This document shows, one piece after another, positions 7,996 through 15,093 of a DNA stretch of 30,822 bases. The first letter of the stretch is position 1, and every line of letters starts with the position of its first letter. The notes under the pieces were generated by a model that had not been told where the DNA came from, made no database searches, and saw only the letters and a program-made list of their open reading frames with translations. The translations under genes and the position numbers were made by a program. This DNA comes from JBOFDK01 sp051646925 (GTDB lineage: Bacteria > Bacillota > Clostridia > Lachnospirales > Cellulosilyticaceae): the NCBI GenBank assembly GCA_051646925.1, contig JBOFDK010000042.1, forward strand, positions 1 to 30,822. The letters are read 5' to 3'.

Positions 7996-8619
7996 ATGAT
8001 AAAAATTATGCGTGTACTGTTGATATTAAATTCGATTTATTTAATGATTATAGGAGATTTTTTAAATGTAGTAGTTTTGGCTTCGGGTATAGTACTTAGT
8101 TTTATACCATGGATGATGGAACGTTTTTTAAACATTAAACTAACTGATGCAATTATTGATTTTTCAATGGTTTTTGTATTATGTAGTCAATGGTTAGGAA
8201 CATATATGAGAGCATATGACTACATTAATTGGTGGGATGTTATGTTGCACGGATTATCAGGTGTTTTAATTAGCTTGGTTGGTATAATATTAGTATTATT
8301 ATTAGATAGAAAATCATATGTATTAAAAAATAAGCTATATGGATTACTATGTATGATTATGTTTTTAACAGGTTCGGCAAGTGCGGTATTTTGGGAAATA
8401 TTTGAATATATTGGAGATACTTTTTTTGGAACATTCGCGCAACTTGGAAGTTTAACAGATACTATGGAAGACATGGTAATTTGTGTTTTAGTATCAGGAG
8501 TATTTAGTTTGATTGTTTATATCCAGCTTAAAAGAGAAAAACACGGTTTTTTTGTAAAACAGATTGACGAATTACTTATTATGAATACGCATGATGGAAA
8601 AGGAATAATAAAAAAATAG
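7996..8619 (+). CDS. DUF2238/YjdF-like integral membrane protein
   Basis: ATG 7996 is preferred because GTGGAGG lies upstream at about 7977-7984; an in-frame ATG at 7909 has no such site, and ATG 8008 is also possible. The 207-aa product has about six hydrophobic helices. Conserved-looking motifs are INWWDVMLHGLSGVLISLVG (about 81-100), AVFWEIFEYIGDTFFGTFAQ and SLTDTMEDMV. The order of the WD-LHG, WEIFEY-D and TDTM-D motifs matches the DUF2238 (YjdF) membrane family, whose function is unknown. A terminator follows at once, so it is a single-gene unit. The last 30 residues are charged and should be cytoplasmic. Confidence 0.7.
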   Translation: MIKIMRVLLILNSIYLMIIGDFLNVVVLASGIVLSFIPWMMERFLNIKLTDAIIDFSMVFVLCSQWLGTYMRAYDYINWWDVMLHGLSGVLISLVGIILVLLLDRKSYVLKNKLYGLLCMIMFLTGSASAVFWEIFEYIGDTFFGTFAQLGSLTDTMEDMVICVLVSGVFSLIVYIQLKREKHGFFVKQIDELLIMNTHDGKGIIKK

Positions 8620-8620
8620 T

Positions 8621-8663
8621 AAAAAAATAACGATGCCGTTTTGTAGGTATCGTTATTTTTTTT
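8621..8663 (+). terminator. Terminator of the DUF2238 gene
   Basis: A7 TAACGATGCC and GGTATCGTTA T8 form a stem with one G-T pair and an eight-base loop. It begins two bases after the stop codon. Confidence 0.85.
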
Positions 8664-8694
8664 GAAAATATATACAGAAATAATATTGTTTTTA

Positions 8695-9927
8695 TTATAA
8701 AGTTGTACTTAAACGTGCAATTTCTATAATAACTTCACAAGATTTAATCCATTCATCTATTACAAGAAATTCAAAACGACCATGAAAATTATAACCGCCA
8801 GTAAAAATATTAGGGCATGGAAGTCCCATAAATGATAATCTAGCACCATCAGTCCCTCCGCGAATAGGATCATCATTTGGAGTTATTCCTAAATTATTTA
8901 ATGCTTGATTCGCAAGATTCATAACAAGTGGATGTTGTTTAATGATTTTACTCATATTATAGTAAGAATCTTTGATTTCAATATTTACAGTATCATTGCC
9001 ATAAAGATTATTTATAGTTTTAGCTGCATCTAACATAACTTGTTTACGTTTTTCAAAATTAGTCATATCATGATCACGAATAATATAATCTGAAATAGTT
9101 TGATTTACAGTGCCGCAAATGTCATGAAGCATATAAAAACCTTCCAATTTTGCGGTTTTTTCAGGAACTTCATCACAAGGAAGTAGTGCATGAAATTGTT
9201 GAGAAAGATGGATGCTATTAACGAGTTGATTTTTTGCAGTTCCAGGATGAACACTAACACCATTAAAAACAATGTGAGCACTAGCAGCGTTAAAAGTTTG
9301 AGATTGAACTTCGCCAATAGGACCACCGTCAATAGTGTAGGCAAAATCAGCACCAAAGCGTTTAGTATCAAAATATTTTACGCCATTGCCGATTTCTTCA
9401 TCAGGAGTAAAAGCTATACGTATTTTACCATGTGGAATTTCAGGATGATTTTTAAGAAAATCCATAGCAGTCATAATTGCACTAATACCAGATTTATCGT
9501 CAGAGCCAAGAAGTGATGTACCATCTGTTGTAATAAGATTTTTACCAATATGTTTTTTTAATACTGGAAATTGCACTGGATCTAGAAAAATATTTAACTC
9601 TTCATTTAATGTAATTTTTTCACCGTCATAGTTAGAAACTATTTTTGGAGATACATTTTTTGCGGTAAAATCAGGAGCAGTATCCATATGTGCAATAAAA
9701 CCAATAGTTGGTGCTGGATTAGTGCATGTTGCAGGTAATGTTGCAAAGACATAGCCATATTCATCAAGTGAAACATCGTCTAAACCTAAAGCCTCACATT
9801 CCTCTTTTAGTTGATTGGCAAATGTTAACTGAGACAAAGTGCTAGGGAATGTAGTACTAGTTGGATTTGAAGTTGTATCGATTGAAATATAACGAAAAAA
9901 ACGTTTAAGTAGTGCATCTTTTAGCAT
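8695..9927 (-). CDS. pepT: Peptidase T (tripeptide aminopeptidase)
   Basis: This 410-aa cytoplasmic M20B metallopeptidase has the usual PepT length. It releases the N-terminal residue of tripeptides and uses two zinc ions. Visible elements are FIAHMDTAPD (metal-binding His80 and catalytic Asp82), GSDDKSGISA (metal-binding Asp), FTPDEEIGNG (Glu-Glu pair 177-178), YTIDGGPIGEVQ and PIRGGTDGARLSFMGLPCPN. A final FHGRFEFL carries the last metal-binding His. AGGAGG lies 9 bases before ATG. It diverges from the ABC-F gene. Together with the opp operon downstream it suggests peptide use, though they are not linked in one operon. The gene ends about 30 bases from the terminator of the convergent DUF2238 gene. 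Confidence 0.96.
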   Translation of the reverse strand: MLKDALLKRFFRYISIDTTSNPTSTTFPSTLSQLTFANQLKEECEALGLDDVSLDEYGYVFATLPATCTNPAPTIGFIAHMDTAPDFTAKNVSPKIVSNYDGEKITLNEELNIFLDPVQFPVLKKHIGKNLITTDGTSLLGSDDKSGISAIMTAMDFLKNHPEIPHGKIRIAFTPDEEIGNGVKYFDTKRFGADFAYTIDGGPIGEVQSQTFNAASAHIVFNGVSVHPGTAKNQLVNSIHLSQQFHALLPCDEVPEKTAKLEGFYMLHDICGTVNQTISDYIIRDHDMTNFEKRKQVMLDAAKTINNLYGNDTVNIEIKDSYYNMSKIIKQHPLVMNLANQALNNLGITPNDDPIRGGTDGARLSFMGLPCPNIFTGGYNFHGRFEFLVIDEWIKSCEVIIEIARLSTTL

Positions 9928-9966
9928 GTTATTTTCCTCCTATTAATAATATAGATTAAGATGTAG

Positions 9967-9983
9967 TATAGCATATAGCTATA
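9967..9983. promoter_or_regulatory. Short palindrome in the pepT/uup divergent region
   Basis: TATAGC, five bases (ATATA) and GCTATA form a perfect 6-bp inverted repeat midway between the two divergent start codons. It could be an operator, but such AT-rich palindromes are common by chance in this sequence. Confidence 0.25.
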
Positions 9984-10030
9984 AGAGATGGTATGATGTG
10001 TAGTAGAAAGTTCAAAGAAAGGAATGTTCT

Positions 10031-11935
10031 ATGATATTATTATCCGTCACAGACATTAGTAAAACATATGGTGAAAAAGTGATTTTTGATCACCTATCAT
10101 TTACTATTAATCAGCATGATAAAATTGGTCTTATAGGTATTAATGGTACAGGTAAATCAAGTTTATTAAAAATCGTAGCAGGGCAGGAATTACCTGATTC
10201 AGGACAAGTAGTAACTAGCAATGAGTTAGTTATTGAGTATCTTGATCAAAATCCAAAATTCAACGAAGATGCAACAGTGTTGCAACAAATTTTTCAAGGC
10301 AACTCGCCGTTTATGAAAGTACTAAGAGAATATGAAGAAACGTTACTTGCGATTGAGAAAGATCCAGAAAATACTGTGCTACAACAAAAACTTGTTAAGT
10401 TAAGTGAAATGATGGACAACGAAGATGCGTGGCAAGTTGAAAGTGAAGCAAAAGCTATTTTGACAAAATTAGGTGTTTATAATTTTGAGCAAAAAATTGG
10501 CACACTATCAGGAGGTCAAAAAAAACGTATAGCACTAGCAGGTGCACTTATTCGTCCTTGTAGTTTATTGATTTTGGATGAGCCAACCAATCATCTTGAT
10601 AATGATACAATTGATTATTTAGAAGAAGTTATTGCGAGTAAAAAATGCGCAGTTTTAATGGTTACGCATGATCGTTATTTTTTAGATCGTATTACAAATC
10701 ATATACTAGAACTTAGTGGTGGAAAAACGCATGAATATGATGGTAATTATGCAACTTTTCTAGAACAAAAAAGTTTAAGAGAAGCAACTGAAAAAAGACT
10801 TGAAGAAAAGCAACAATCACTATATAAGCAAGAACTTGAATGGATGAGAAAAGGCGTAGAAGCAAGACGTACAAAACAAAAAGCGCGCCAAGATAGATTT
10901 CATCAATTGGAAGAAAATATGCAAGAAAGTTCAAAAAACAAGCTGGAAATTGGTTTGCAAACGTCAAGGCTTGGCAAAAAAATTATTGAAATAAAAAATG
11001 TTTCTAAAAAAATTGAAAACAAAATATTATTAGAAGATTTTACTTATACATTTGTAAAAACGGATAGAATAGGTATTATTGGGAATAATGGTATTGGGAA
11101 ATCAACATTACTAAATATTATTTGTGATAAAATGAAACAAGATAGCGGAGAAATTGAAATCGGTGAAACGGTAAAAATTGGGTATTATTCACAAGAAAAC
11201 CAAGGGATGAATGAATCTTTAAGAGTTATTGATTACATTAAAGAAAAAGCTGAATATATAATGGGACAAGATGGTGAACGAATAGCGGCGGGAAAAATGC
11301 TTGAGAGATTTTTATTTTCGCCAGCAATGCAATACACCCCGATTAGCAAATTGTCAGGTGGAGAGAAAAGAAGGCTTTATCTTTTAAGTGTATTAATGGA
11401 TAATATTAATGTTTTATTTTTAGATGAACCAACTAATGATTTAGATATTGAAACACTTCAAATATTAGAAGATTATATTGATAATTTTGAAGGCCCAGTC
11501 GTTGCAGTTTCGCATGATAGATATTTTTTAGATCGTATAGCTGAAAAACTTTTTGTTTTTGAAGGCAATGGAAAAGTAATGGATAGTGTAGGAAACTATA
11601 CGGATTATATTACTTATAGAAAAAAAAGCCAGATAACCGAAAATGCGGTAGTGAAACAAAAAAGTGCTGATACGAGAACAAAAATAAAAACAAAAATAAA
11701 ATTTAGTTACAATGAAAAAATGGAATATGAAACAATTGAAGAAGAAATTAATAAAATTGAGGAATATCTTCAAGAGATTGAGGACAAAATGAGTAAGTCG
11801 GCTACAAACTATGGAATGCTTAGTGATTTAACAAAAGAAAAAGAAATTTTTGAAGAAAAATTACTAGAAAAAATGGAACGATGGGAATATTTAAGCGAGC
11901 TTGCAGCCAAAATAGAAGCGCAAGGAAAAAAATAA
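10031..11935 (+). CDS. uup: ABC-F family ATPase, Uup/YfmR type
   Basis: This 634-aa soluble protein has two ABC domains and no membrane segments, as in ABC-F translation factors. Domain 1 has Walker A GINGTGKS (37-44), signature LSGGQ (159-163) and Walker B LLILDEP (179-185). Domain 2 has GNNGIGKS (351-358), LSGGE (441-445) and LFLDEP (462-467). The arm between them contains EWMRKGVEARRTKQKARQDR, typical of Uup/YfmR. A C-terminal coiled coil (about 555-634) supports Uup rather than EttA, which lacks it. Such proteins act on ribosomes stalled at difficult sequences. Some ABC-F members give antibiotic resistance, but the linker here is the housekeeping form. GAAAGGAATG precedes ATG. Confidence 0.9.
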   Translation: MILLSVTDISKTYGEKVIFDHLSFTINQHDKIGLIGINGTGKSSLLKIVAGQELPDSGQVVTSNELVIEYLDQNPKFNEDATVLQQIFQGNSPFMKVLREYEETLLAIEKDPENTVLQQKLVKLSEMMDNEDAWQVESEAKAILTKLGVYNFEQKIGTLSGGQKKRIALAGALIRPCSLLILDEPTNHLDNDTIDYLEEVIASKKCAVLMVTHDRYFLDRITNHILELSGGKTHEYDGNYATFLEQKSLREATEKRLEEKQQSLYKQELEWMRKGVEARRTKQKARQDRFHQLEENMQESSKNKLEIGLQTSRLGKKIIEIKNVSKKIENKILLEDFTYTFVKTDRIGIIGNNGIGKSTLLNIICDKMKQDSGEIEIGETVKIGYYSQENQGMNESLRVIDYIKEKAEYIMGQDGERIAAGKMLERFLFSPAMQYTPISKLSGGEKRRLYLLSVLMDNINVLFLDEPTNDLDIETLQILEDYIDNFEGPVVAVSHDRYFLDRIAEKLFVFEGNGKVMDSVGNYTDYITYRKKSQITENAVVKQKSADTRTKIKTKIKFSYNEKMEYETIEEEINKIEEYLQEIEDKMSKSATNYGMLSDLTKEKEIFEEKLLEKMERWEYLSELAAKIEAQGKK

Positions 11936-11999
11936 GGCTATCTATTTAAATAGAAAATGTGTATAATAAGAAAAGAACTATTCAAGGAGGAAGAAAACA

Positions 12000-13097
12000 A
12001 TGGAAGAAATGCTTACAATGGCCGATTTGATGGCTGAAGTAGACAAAACAATGAAACGTATTTATAGAGGTGACAACAAAAAAGCGACGGTTGTATCTGT
12101 AGAAGATTCAAACATTGTTTTAAATATTGGATATCATGCTGACGCTATTTTACCATGGCGTGAAGTGAGCTTCGAAGAAGTATCAAAAGACGATATCAAA
12201 GTTGGAGATGAATTTGAGGTTCAAGTATTAAGAATAGATGATGGTGAAGGTAACGTTCTTGTATCAAAAAGACGTGCTGAATCAGAACAAGCTTTTGGAA
12301 AAGTAGAAAGCTTATATACTAACAAAGAAAAATTCACAGTTAAAATCAAAGAAGCAGTTAAGGGTGGCGTAACAACATCTGTGAAAGGTGTACGAGCATT
12401 CATTCCTGGATCACAGCTTACAGATACATACGTAGCTGATTTAAAAGACTATGTAGGTAAAGAAATCGAAGTTGAGATTATTGAGTTTAACCCACAAGCA
12501 AAAAAACTTGTATTATCTGGAAAAGCAATTGCAAAAGCAAAATCAGATATTAAAAGAAAAGAACGTCTTGAAACAATCGTTGTTGGTGAAAAATACGAAG
12601 GTACGATTACAAAACTTATGCCATATGGTGCATTTGTTAACATCGGCGGTATTGAAGGATTAGTGCATAACTCAGATCTTTCATGGACACGTATCAAACA
12701 TCCATCAGATGTTGTTAAAGAAGGACAAAAAGTTGAAGTTACAATACTTTCAATTGACAAAGAAAAAGGCAAAATTGGTCTTGGAATCAAAGATGCATCA
12801 AATGACCCATGGGTTACAGAAACAGCTAACTTTGAAGTAGGTCAAATCGTAACAGGAAAAGTTGTCAAATTCATGACATTTGGAGCTTTTGTACGTATTG
12901 CTGAACACGTAGAAGGTTTAGTACACATTTCTCAAATTGCAAACAAACGTATTGCAAAACCAGAAGAAGTATTAGAGCTTGGACAAGAAGTAACTGCAAA
13001 AATTGTAAACATGGATAGAGAAAGCAAAAAAATTGGTTTAAGTATTACTGAAGCTACAGAACAAGTTGCAGAAGTAGAAAATACAGAAGAAGTATAA
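12000..13097 (+). CDS. rpsA: S1 RNA-binding domain protein (ribosomal protein S1 homologue)
   Basis: This 365-aa cytoplasmic protein has four S1 OB-fold repeats, at about 25-92, 105-176, 193-263 and 279-350. Repeats 3 and 4 are the most typical: YEGTITKLMPYGAFVNIGGI then EGLVHNSDLSW, and VTGKVVKFMTFGAFVRIAEH then VEGLVHISQI. Its length and layout match Firmicute YpfD-type S1 homologues, not the six-domain proteobacterial S1. The role is mRNA binding and probably translation support on the 30S subunit. CAAGGAGGAAG is an excellent ribosome-binding site. Codons look better optimised than in neighbouring genes (more C-ending codons), consistent with high expression. A strong terminator follows. 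A TATAAT at 11962-11967 could be a -10 element, but no good -35 is visible. Confidence 0.9.
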   Translation: MEEMLTMADLMAEVDKTMKRIYRGDNKKATVVSVEDSNIVLNIGYHADAILPWREVSFEEVSKDDIKVGDEFEVQVLRIDDGEGNVLVSKRRAESEQAFGKVESLYTNKEKFTVKIKEAVKGGVTTSVKGVRAFIPGSQLTDTYVADLKDYVGKEIEVEIIEFNPQAKKLVLSGKAIAKAKSDIKRKERLETIVVGEKYEGTITKLMPYGAFVNIGGIEGLVHNSDLSWTRIKHPSDVVKEGQKVEVTILSIDKEKGKIGLGIKDASNDPWVTETANFEVGQIVTGKVVKFMTFGAFVRIAEHVEGLVHISQIANKRIAKPEEVLELGQEVTAKIVNMDRESKKIGLSITEATEQVAEVENTEEV

Positions 13098-13165
13098 TAA
13101 TAACAAAGAAAGTATTTACTTTTTTATTGTTGTATACACTGTGATAAAAGACTTAACTAATTTTC

Positions 13166-13196
13166 AAAAAGCTGCCAATTATTGGCAGCTTTTTTT
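13166..13196 (+). terminator. Terminator of the S1 gene
   Basis: A5 followed by GCTGCCAAT, one T, ATTGGCAGC and a run of seven T. This is a GC-rich stem with a standard U-tract. Confidence 0.92.
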
Positions 13197-13197
13197 A

Positions 13198-13260
13198 TGT
13201 AGTGATACAAATATTAATTATACATAATTAATAATAATAATAATAATAATATTATTATGG
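13198..13260. repeat. TAA-type microsatellite and AT-rich palindromic tract
   Basis: About seven TAA units (near 13228-13250) run into ATTATTAT, so the tract is partly self-complementary. Nothing else is seen in the gene-free stretch before the inverted repeat at 13261. Confidence 0.75.
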
Positions 13261-13314
13261 TAATGCCAATAAGCTTTATTTCGGATTCGCAAGAAATAAA
13301 GCTTATTGGCATTA
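13261..13314. repeat. Perfect 22-bp inverted repeat, orphan hairpin
   Basis: The left arm (13261-13282, beginning TAATGCCAATAAGC) and right arm (13293-13314, ending GCTTATTGGCATTA) are exact complements around the ten-base loop GGATTCGCAA. No long T run follows, and the S1 gene already has a terminator about 65 bases upstream. The function is unknown: a regulatory hairpin, a small repeated element or a structured RNA are possible. Confidence 0.85.
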
Positions 13315-13451
13315 AGCCTATTTTAAGATATACTAAAAGTGTAAAAGCTATATAGAAGGTAGTTATATATAATTATGATAGTAAGCCTATGAAAATATAA
13401 TGATATATATATGAAGTATTAGAATATATAAATTAGGGGGTAGGGTGACAT

Positions 13452-14591
13452 ATGAATTGGCTAAAAAAAATATTTAAAAGAGAAAAAACAAAAGAGCTTT
13501 ACCATATCAAATATGAAAAAAATGATGCAGTACAATTATTTGATGAATTAGAAGAAACAGCCATAAAAAAAATGAAACTTCTGCGATATGAAGAAAAATT
13601 AAAGCTACGTAGTGAAGAACTAGAAATATTTGAAAAGTTAGATGAAAGTGAAGTGAACCAATTAGTAATGTGGGTAGGACAATATAATAGTATATTGGAG
13701 CAAAAACAATTATTAAAAGGAAGATTAATCAAAAATAATCGTTCATTACTTAAATTATCACAATACGAGTCAGAGTTACCAGAACTTATGAAAGAAGTAA
13801 AACATACAGAAATAAAAGCGCAGGAAAATGAACGAGATATGATTTATTTAGAAGATGAAAAACAAGAGTTAATAGAAGAGAGAGAACTACTATTAACAGG
13901 ATATCAGTTTCTTAAAGGCTTTATTATGACACTAGTTACTACGCTTGGCGTATTACTTATAATAGGGTTTGCTATGGTGCAAATTATGCGTGAATGGATA
14001 TGGATGTATTTTAGCGTAACTAGTATTGTACTTGTTTTATTTTTTTGCGGAGTTATGTATTCAAAAGAGCGTATTGAAAAATCATTAAGAAAAAATGAGA
14101 TATTACAAAAAAAAGTTGTTAAATATTTAAATAGTGCTAAAATAAGATATTTTCATAACAAACGATATTTAGAATTTCAATTTGATAAATTAGGTGTTGA
14201 TAGTAGTAGTAAACTAGAAATGTATTATAATAGGTATATTAAAAATAAAAATAATGAAAAACAATACAATCAGTTTAATCATAAGCTGATGAGAATTGAA
14301 GAAGATATTAATTTATTATTTAATAAACATAAAATGCATTTTGTGGAAATGGATCAAATAGAAGAATGGGTTAAAATGCCTAAAAGAGAAAATGCACATA
14401 AAAACATTTCCGAAGAACAAGACAAATTAAAGTCACAAATTAAAGCACTTGAAACATATGAAGAAGAATTGTGGAAAGAAATTTACATATTAAAAGAAGA
14501 TATGAAATATACTACAGATGTGGATGAGCGTATTAATAAGCATATGATATTAGTAAAAGACCATCTTGACAAAAATCTACAAGATGCCTAA
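13452..14591 (+). CDS. Coiled-coil protein with central membrane hairpin, unknown function
   Basis: I do not recognise this 379-aa protein. The first 150 residues are highly charged and predicted coiled coil (EELEETAIKKMKLLRYEEKL-like stretches and an acidic run near 130-147). Two adjacent membrane segments follow: about 155-177 (FIMTLVTTLGVLLIIGFAMV) and 182-203 (WMYFSVTSIVLVLFFCGVMY). The rest is again a long charged, helical region. Both coiled-coil arms are therefore probably on the same, cytoplasmic side, with a short external loop (MREW). The layout suggests a membrane scaffold or tether. GGGGG lies about 10 bases before ATG. A TATAAT (13396-13401) may be its -10 element. Its end overlaps the promoter for the T-box leader. 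Confidence 0.75.
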   Translation: MNWLKKIFKREKTKELYHIKYEKNDAVQLFDELEETAIKKMKLLRYEEKLKLRSEELEIFEKLDESEVNQLVMWVGQYNSILEQKQLLKGRLIKNNRSLLKLSQYESELPELMKEVKHTEIKAQENERDMIYLEDEKQELIEERELLLTGYQFLKGFIMTLVTTLGVLLIIGFAMVQIMREWIWMYFSVTSIVLVLFFCGVMYSKERIEKSLRKNEILQKKVVKYLNSAKIRYFHNKRYLEFQFDKLGVDSSSKLEMYYNRYIKNKNNEKQYNQFNHKLMRIEEDINLLFNKHKMHFVEMDQIEEWVKMPKRENAHKNISEEQDKLKSQIKALETYEEELWKEIYILKEDMKYTTDVDERINKHMILVKDHLDKNLQDA

Positions 14592-14594
14592 AAT
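14566..14594 (+). promoter_or_regulatory. Sigma-A promoter of the T-box/valS unit
   Basis: TTGACA (14566-14571), 17 bases, TAAAAT (14589-14594): a near-consensus promoter. It straddles the end of the coiled-coil gene, whose stop codon TAA is part of the -10 element. Transcription should start near 14601, just ahead of the T-box leader. Confidence 0.8.
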
Positions 14595-14620
14595 GAATAG
14601 TAAGTATATAATGATGCTAA

Positions 14621-14846
14621 GATAAAGAGGAGTATAGTAGAGCGAAGTTTTAGAGAGAAAGTTCCGAGGCTGAGAGAACTTTTAACAATCACTACTAGAA
14701 GGTAGCTTTGGAGCACTGCTTTTGAAGGAAGAGTAAAAAGTGGCGGGTAAGCCCGTTATAGCAAATTAAGAGCCTAGATTTATCTAGGAATTAAGGTGGT
14801 ACCGCGAGTTTTCTCGTCCTTATATAGGATGGGGAGGCTCTTTTTT
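14621..14846 (+). ncRNA. T-box leader (valine-specific candidate)
   Basis: The T-box consensus AAGGTGGTACCGCG is at 14793-14806, and its TGGT (14797-14800) can pair with the ACCA end of tRNA-Val. Upstream is a stem I region with AGAGAGAAAGTTCCGAGGCTG (about 14653-14673) and GGTAGCTTTGGAGCACTGCT. GTA at 14702-14704 sits at the expected specifier position, before the CTTTGGAG segment, and encodes Val. The terminator form uses the CTCGTCCT/AGGATGGGGAG region and ends in CTCTTTTTT (14838-14846). Uncharged tRNA-Val would favour the antiterminator and expression of the downstream genes. The specifier is assigned partly from the valS context; its neighbouring register would read GGT. Confidence 0.92.
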
Positions 14847-14870
14847 GATGACATAAAACAGGAGAGAAAT

Positions 14871-15071
14871 ATGCAGCCCGTTGGATTTATTATGTTATGT
14901 ATAGGATTAGGTATAATACTACTAGCTAAACGTATCGTTTTGTCAAAAGTTCATCTTGATGAAAAAGATAGAAGTGAATTAGAAATGCTTGCTTCAGGTG
15001 GTGTGATTGCGGTTAGAGTTGCAGGTTTTATAGTAGCACTAGTAGGAATAATGTTTTTGATGATGAGATAA
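14871..15071 (+). CDS. Small two-helix membrane protein in the T-box/valS operon
   Basis: ATG 14871 follows AGGAGAG. An in-frame upstream start at 14796 lies inside the T-box and is rejected. The 66-aa product has two hydrophobic segments (about 3-20 and 45-65) around a charged loop (SKVHLDEKDRSELEMLASGG). The ends probably face the same side. It is not recognised. It lies between the T-box terminator and valS, with 22 bases to the valS start, so it should be co-transcribed with valS under tRNA-Val control. Having a small membrane protein as the first gene after a synthetase T-box is unusual. Confidence 0.75.
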   Translation: MQPVGFIMLCIGLGIILLAKRIVLSKVHLDEKDRSELEMLASGGVIAVRVAGFIVALVGIMFLMMR

Positions 15072-15093
15072 TATTACTAAGGAGGAGTTTTTT

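Noticed and set aside
12449..12790. Minus-strand open frame inside the S1 gene
   Set aside because: It is a shadow of a well-supported coding frame, without ribosome-binding site or recognisable domains.
13293..13340. Second terminator formed by the 22-bp palindrome
   Set aside because: Only TATTTTAAG follows at a distance, and the S1 gene already ends at a standard terminator.
14796..14870. N-terminal extension of the 66-aa membrane protein
   Set aside because: It lies in the T-box antiterminator and terminator, with no ribosome-binding site of its own.
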